From contig NZ_JACVCV010000009.1 of NCBI RefSeq assembly GCF_017811155.1, positions 124,001 through 188,000 of the forward strand: a DNA stretch of 64,000 nucleotides. The letters run 5' to 3'. This document shows positions 61,056-64,000 of the stretch, piece after piece. The position numbers and the translations under genes are program-made. Every line of letters begins with the position of its first letter. Positions within the stretch are counted from its first letter, which is position 1. The notes under the pieces are model-generated. The model had not been told where the DNA came from, made no database searches, and saw only the letters and a list, made by a program, of their open reading frames with translations. Origin of the DNA: Lunatimonas salinarum. Its GTDB lineage: Bacteria; Bacteroidota; Bacteroidia; Cytophagales; Cyclobacteriaceae.

Positions 61056-61670
61056 ATTGCTACCGAAAAACTCCCCCACCCAAAATATCCCCGTGCTTTT
61101 GAAGTGGATAGTCCCCTCTTCGGTTTCCACAAAAGTAGCATGCTGGATTTGATGCACCGTATTTTCCCGTTCCGTTCCGACTTCCACAAAGCTGTTCTCC
61201 TGTCCATGCAGTTGGATACTGCCTCCAGGCATCCATTTTTTAAATGCGGGATCTTTTACCGGAAAGTACCGAAGCGGACCATCAAAAATCACCAAATCCA
61301 GTTGCGGAAGAAAGGGCTCAAGGAGCGGAGTCTCCCGGTGGTCGTAGCCGATTATGTTGACGGCTTTTTGGCCGGATTGGATCAGGTATTCGAGCCCCGA
61401 GACCAATTGACTTCTTCCCTCCAAATTGATCACTGTTAGGGGAAACTGGGCATCGGCGATTTCAGCGAAGGGCTGGTCTAATGGAGTCTGAGTAACTAGC
61501 GCATCAATTTTGATGCCTTGAGAGGCCAGATTTTCCAGAACCTCTAGTGTGGCGACCACTGTAGGTACCCACTCCAGCAACTCGCCGATCACCTCTGCGT
61601 GCAAGCTATCCACGGCAAGTATAAAAAGAGCGGGTTCTTGATTCTCTCGGACGAAATGGTGTGAAGACAT
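61044..61670 (-). CDS. thiamine-pyrophosphokinase-like protein
   Basis: This 208-residue protein resembles thiamine pyrophosphokinase in its C-terminal half: AVNIIGYDHRETPLLEPFL, then GGSIQLHGQENSFVEVG and the terminal TIHFKSTGIFWVGEF, which fit the small beta-rich TPK-binding domain. The N-terminal nucleotide-binding half (ALFILAVDSLHAEVIGELLEW) is divergent and the usual Asp-rich site is not evident, so catalysis is uncertain. The start at 61670 (MSSHHFVRENQEP) is preferred over 61721. It converges with prmC with a 12-bp overlap and is divergent from the dioxygenase gene. Confidence 0.55.
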   Translation of the reverse strand: MSSHHFVRENQEPALFILAVDSLHAEVIGELLEWVPTVVATLEVLENLASQGIKIDALVTQTPLDQPFAEIADAQFPLTVINLEGRSQLVSGLEYLIQSGQKAVNIIGYDHRETPLLEPFLPQLDLVIFDGPLRYFPVKDPAFKKWMPGGSIQLHGQENSFVEVGTERENTVHQIQHATFVETEEGTIHFKSTGIFWVGEFFGSNLQG

Positions 61671-61873
61671 GATCGAAACACTGCAAGTTGGAAATGGCAA
61701 AGGTAGCGATAGATTGGGCATTTATGCACTTTTGGGTTAGATAGCCCATTTTGCACCGTCTTTCTATGGAATTCTTCGGGGACTTTTTGCGAGAAGGTGT
61801 TTTATGCCTACTTTTAGGGCTATTAAATCGATTGTTTTCACACGCATCTTTCGAGAGCAATATCCTGACAGTT

Positions 61874-62386
61874 ATGGCCATTTCCCAACCGATTAATTTC
61901 TCCAAGTGGATAGAAACAAATAGACACCTTCTGAAACCACCCATTGGAAACCAAGTCATGTACAAGGGAAATGATGACTTCATCGTCATGGTAGTCGGAG
62001 GGCCAAACTCCCGCAAGGACTTCCACTACAACGAAGGCGAAGAGTTTTTTTACCAAGTAGAGGGAGATATTACGTTGAAGGTCGTAGACGAAGGAGAGGT
62101 GAAGGACGTCGTGATTAAAGAAGGCGAGATGTTTCTGCTGCCAGCTAGGGTACCTCATAGTCCAAGAAGGCCGGCGAATACCATAGGTTTGGTATTTGAG
62201 CGGTATCGTAGACCCGGAGAGAAAGATGGATTTATCTGGCATTGCGAGCAATGCGGCCAAAAACTGTACGAAGAATATCAGGTGGTAACCGATATCGTCA
62301 GTCAGCTGCCTCCCATCATGGAGCGATTTTGGAGTGATGCGGCGCATACCACCTGTAGTTCGTGTGGCACGGTGATGACTAAGTGA
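61874..62386 (+). CDS. nbaC: 3-hydroxyanthranilate 3,4-dioxygenase
   Basis: This enzyme opens the ring of 3-hydroxyanthranilate to aminocarboxymuconate semialdehyde in the kynurenine route of tryptophan breakdown or de novo NAD synthesis. The 170-residue cupin has the iron ligands H51 and E57 (DFHYNEGEEFF) and H95 (VPHSP). A C-terminal rubredoxin-like site is formed by C124, C127, C161 and C164, as in bacterial forms. The start at 61874 gives the known MAISQPINFSKWIE beginning; an upstream in-frame ATG at 61751 would add a non-conserved hydrophobic stretch. Confidence 0.95.
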   Translation: MAISQPINFSKWIETNRHLLKPPIGNQVMYKGNDDFIVMVVGGPNSRKDFHYNEGEEFFYQVEGDITLKVVDEGEVKDVVIKEGEMFLLPARVPHSPRRPANTIGLVFERYRRPGEKDGFIWHCEQCGQKLYEEYQVVTDIVSQLPPIMERFWSDAAHTTCSSCGTVMTK

Positions 62387-62660
62387 AGCTTTTGACAGGT
62401 GTCGCTTGCATATCTAATTTATTGGCTATATTTACAGAAATCAGTGTATTAGTATGGAAAAGGGAAATTTCACAGGTGATTTTTCAGTGACATGCTCAGC
62501 GGAAAAGCGTCGCACCGCCCGTTATTTTTGGCACAATAGGGCTTTTGTAGCCTAGTCCCCTGCTGCAAGGGATGGCAGGGGAAGCGTACCCGAGTGGAAT
62601 ACGGATCCGTGTATAATCCTACGTTGGCTTTTTCGGAATTCGAACCAAATAGATTACATT
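62387..62660. other. long GC-rich, structured leader/intergenic region
   Basis: This 274-bp stretch has no known gene but unusual structure. A hairpin CCCCTGC-GCAGGGG lies at 62557-62563 and 62575-62581, and a 10-bp palindrome ACGGATCCGT at 62601-62610. A promoter-like TTG (62406-62408), 18-nt spacer and TATATTTA (62427-62434) could start transcription near 62441, making a leader of about 220 nt to a small ORF at 62661. Known riboswitch cores were looked for and not recognised. Confidence 0.45.
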
Positions 62661-62783
62661 ATGCCATCAGATAGTGTGTTAGTTAGTCTTAGGCAAAACT
62701 ACCTGTCGGAAGTAGCCGAATCAGATGAAAAACCTACTATGCAAAAGGGAATTTGGTGGCTAGGAAAACCAGAAAAGAGATGA
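62661..62783 (+). CDS. possible 40-codon leader ORF coupled to the sensor gene
   Basis: An ATG-to-TGA frame starts MPSDSVLVSLRQNYLSEVAE. Its stop TGA overlaps the ATG of the next gene in an ATGA quartet (62780-62783), a classic sign of translational coupling and the main support for it. No family is recognised. It may be a small protein or an upstream regulatory ORF. Confidence 0.4.
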   Translation: MPSDSVLVSLRQNYLSEVAESDEKPTMQKGIWWLGKPEKR

Positions 62784-63409
62784 AGTGGGTTTATAGTATC
62801 AAAAATAAAATGATGGCGGCGACGTGCTTGGCTTTGGTGCTCATGTTGGTGCTTATGAATAATTTTTCAGAACGTGAAAACACGCTGAAAGTCAATAAGG
62901 CCATCCATTCCATTTATGACGATCGATTGATTGCGGAAGGCTGTATCTTTCATTACCTAAACCATTCCCATCAGATCATCGAAGCAATTGATGAAGTCGG
63001 TGTCAGTGTCCGGGAGAAAAGGCAGGCAGTGGATGAACGGCTTCGACAGGTACGCGGGATCCACGAAGACTTTTTGCAGACAACCTTTACTGATCTGGAG
63101 TCGGTGGATTTCGATGCGCTGACAGCACTTTATGCCGATATGGAACAGGCATCGGCCCAGGGTAACTTGATTCAGGTAAGGATATCAGCGAAAGAAACAA
63201 TAGGATTGTTGGAAGCCCTTTCTGATATCCAACTCGCAGAGGCCGAGAGTCAAATCCGCGAGATTAACCGCATCAACAGTTCAACTATCCTGCATTCGTA
63301 TATGGAGGTGGCGGTATTAATTGTGATAGCCGTGTTTATCCAAGCGTTGGTATTGGCTTCCAAATCACTAAAAGAGGAAGTAATCAAGTCGGACCCTAGC
63401 CTAAATTAG
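62780..63409 (+). CDS. membrane protein with four-helix-bundle sensor-like periplasmic domain
   Basis: This 209-residue protein has a first membrane helix at about 12-27 (ATCLALVLMLVLMN), a long charged helical extracytoplasmic part (about 30-170, with HAIHSIYDDRLI-like 4HB_MCP start around KAIHSIYDDRLIAEG and repeated amphipathic helices), and a second membrane helix at about 175-192 (EVAVLIVIAVFIQALVL). It ends just after it, without HAMP or methyl-accepting parts. It may be a small ligand-binding partner of a separate signal protein. The ATG at 62780 is used in place of an in-frame TTG at 62753, and is coupled to a 40-codon ORF. Confidence 0.65.
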   Translation: MKWVYSIKNKMMAATCLALVLMLVLMNNFSERENTLKVNKAIHSIYDDRLIAEGCIFHYLNHSHQIIEAIDEVGVSVREKRQAVDERLRQVRGIHEDFLQTTFTDLESVDFDALTALYADMEQASAQGNLIQVRISAKETIGLLEALSDIQLAEAESQIREINRINSSTILHSYMEVAVLIVIAVFIQALVLASKSLKEEVIKSDPSLN

Positions 63410-63554
63410 CTAAGAGACCGGAGATTAGGCCACACCGTACTGCAACCGTTTCTCGCTGGTTTGTTTTGGTAAGGTGGTCATAAATCTGTCGAAGATCATC
63501 GAGCAAGCAGCCGATAAAATCGGAGCAGGCCGTATTTCAATCGGCACTTCTCCT

Positions 63555-63562
63555 TATATTTG
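63555..63562 (+). promoter_or_regulatory. candidate -7 element TATATTTG for kynU
   Basis: This is a full TAnnTTTG match 43 bp before the kynU ATG, with a predicted start near 63570. No perfect -33 element is seen (TTTC with 17-nt spacing is the closest). Confidence 0.45.
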
Positions 63563-63605
63563 TCCTGCACGACCACCATTAGAAAAAAGCCCATACCCTG
63601 ACTAC

Positions 63606-64000
63606 ATGTCTTTAAAAGCCTTTCAGTACGCCGAGTCTTTTGCGTTGCAAATGGATGGGCAAGATCCGTTAAGGGGATTTAGGGATTGTTTTTTTATTCC
63701 CGAGCAAAACGGCAAGCCGGTGGTTTACCTGTGTGGAAATTCGCTTGGGTTGCAGCCCAAGCAGGTGGGAGAATACATCCAAAAAGAGCTCGACACATGG
63801 GCTCACCTTGGAGTGGAGGGACACTTTCAGGGGGAAAATCCCTGGGTATATTACCGCAAACGATCCAAACATACTTTGGCTTCCCTTTTGGGAGCCTGCG
63901 AAGAGGAAGTGGTTGCCATGAATCAGCTGAGTACAAACCTTCATCTGCTCATGGTTTCTTTTTATCGGCCGCAGCCTGGCAGGTATAAAATTCTAACCGA
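63606..64000 (+). CDS. kynU: kynureninase (partial, cut by the window end)
   Basis: The visible N-terminal 131 residues match kynureninase, a PLP enzyme that splits kynurenine or 3-hydroxykynurenine to (3-hydroxy)anthranilate and alanine. The N-terminal blocks are LRGFRDCFFIP, VYLCGNSLGLQPKQV (substrate-binding GNSLG) and WAHLGVEGHFQGENPWVYY, then LASLLGACEEEVVAMNQLS(T)NLHLLM. Its product is the substrate of the nearby dioxygenase (61874). The PLP-lysine lies beyond the window. Confidence 0.95.
   Translation, partial: MSLKAFQYAESFALQMDGQDPLRGFRDCFFIPEQNGKPVVYLCGNSLGLQPKQVGEYIQKELDTWAHLGVEGHFQGENPWVYYRKRSKHTLASLLGACEEEVVAMNQLSTNLHLLMVSFYRPQPGRYKILT

Noticed and set aside
62441-62640. Cobalamin or other known riboswitch before the sensor-like gene
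   Set aside because: The B12-box pattern (GCCACTG) and other familiar cores are absent; left as an unclassified structured leader.

Overview
The window looks like chromosomal DNA of a Bacteroidota member of the order Cytophagales, probably near Cyclobacteriaceae. The evidence is two SusC/SusD pairs, a FecI-type sigma factor with a FecR anti-sigma factor, the gliding-motility lipoprotein GldD, a long Bacteroidota-type SecA, many lipoprotein signals and promoters of the TTG/TTTG - about 20 nt - TAnnTTTG type. This placement rests on gene content only. No tRNA, rRNA, CRISPR array, insertion sequence or prophage was seen.

Layout. 1-3.2 kb: a leftward block of mnmG (cut by the window edge), ybeY, an RsbW-like ATPase, exonuclease III and a hypothetical gene; two perfect parS-like palindromes lie between mnmG and ybeY. 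3.3-11 kb: comF, a secreted S1/P1 nuclease, then leftward M20 amidohydrolase, SPOR lipoprotein, secA and dapF. 11.3-16.4 kb: an exported Fe/Mn superoxide dismutase, a MazG-like pyrophosphohydrolase, a secreted P1-family peptidase, a DUF1080 protein and a fatty-acid desaturase. 16.4-19.1 kb: a TPP riboswitch, with its own promoter and upstream terminator, leads into a TonB-dependent receptor that is probably for thiamine uptake. 19.8-30.6 kb: sigma factor, FecR, STN-containing SusC, SusD, then a planctomycete-type cytochrome/DUF1549/DUF1553 lipoprotein and a DUF1501 protein. This is the most unusual locus: a cell-surface-signalling module attached to a redox/sulfatase-like pair instead of glycoside hydrolases.

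30.7-39 kb: HopJ-family protein, polA, two membrane-linked unknowns, gltX with a small partner gene, an outer-membrane barrel protein and an AraC-type regulator with a membrane domain. 39.3-48.1 kb: aquaporin Z, a translationally coupled RND efflux operon (adaptor, pump, outer-membrane factor), a barrel protein, a secreted helical protein and a lipoprotein. 48.2-52.6 kb: a second susC-susD pair, leftward, whose susC carries a frameshift near its start. 53-55.7 kb: a YdcF-like protein and a PL2-type pectate lyase. 55.7-61.7 kb: gldD, guaB, an RsmB-type methyltransferase, a zinc-ribbon membrane protein, a small membrane protein, prmC and a thiamine-pyrophosphokinase-like protein. 61.9-64 kb: two kynurenine-pathway genes, 3-hydroxyanthranilate dioxygenase and kynureninase (cut by the window edge), on either side of a long structured leader, a 40-codon ORF and a four-helix-bundle sensor-like membrane protein.

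Several start codons were moved downstream from the longest possible reading frame, using signal peptides, family start sites or promoter positions; each case is stated in its entry.
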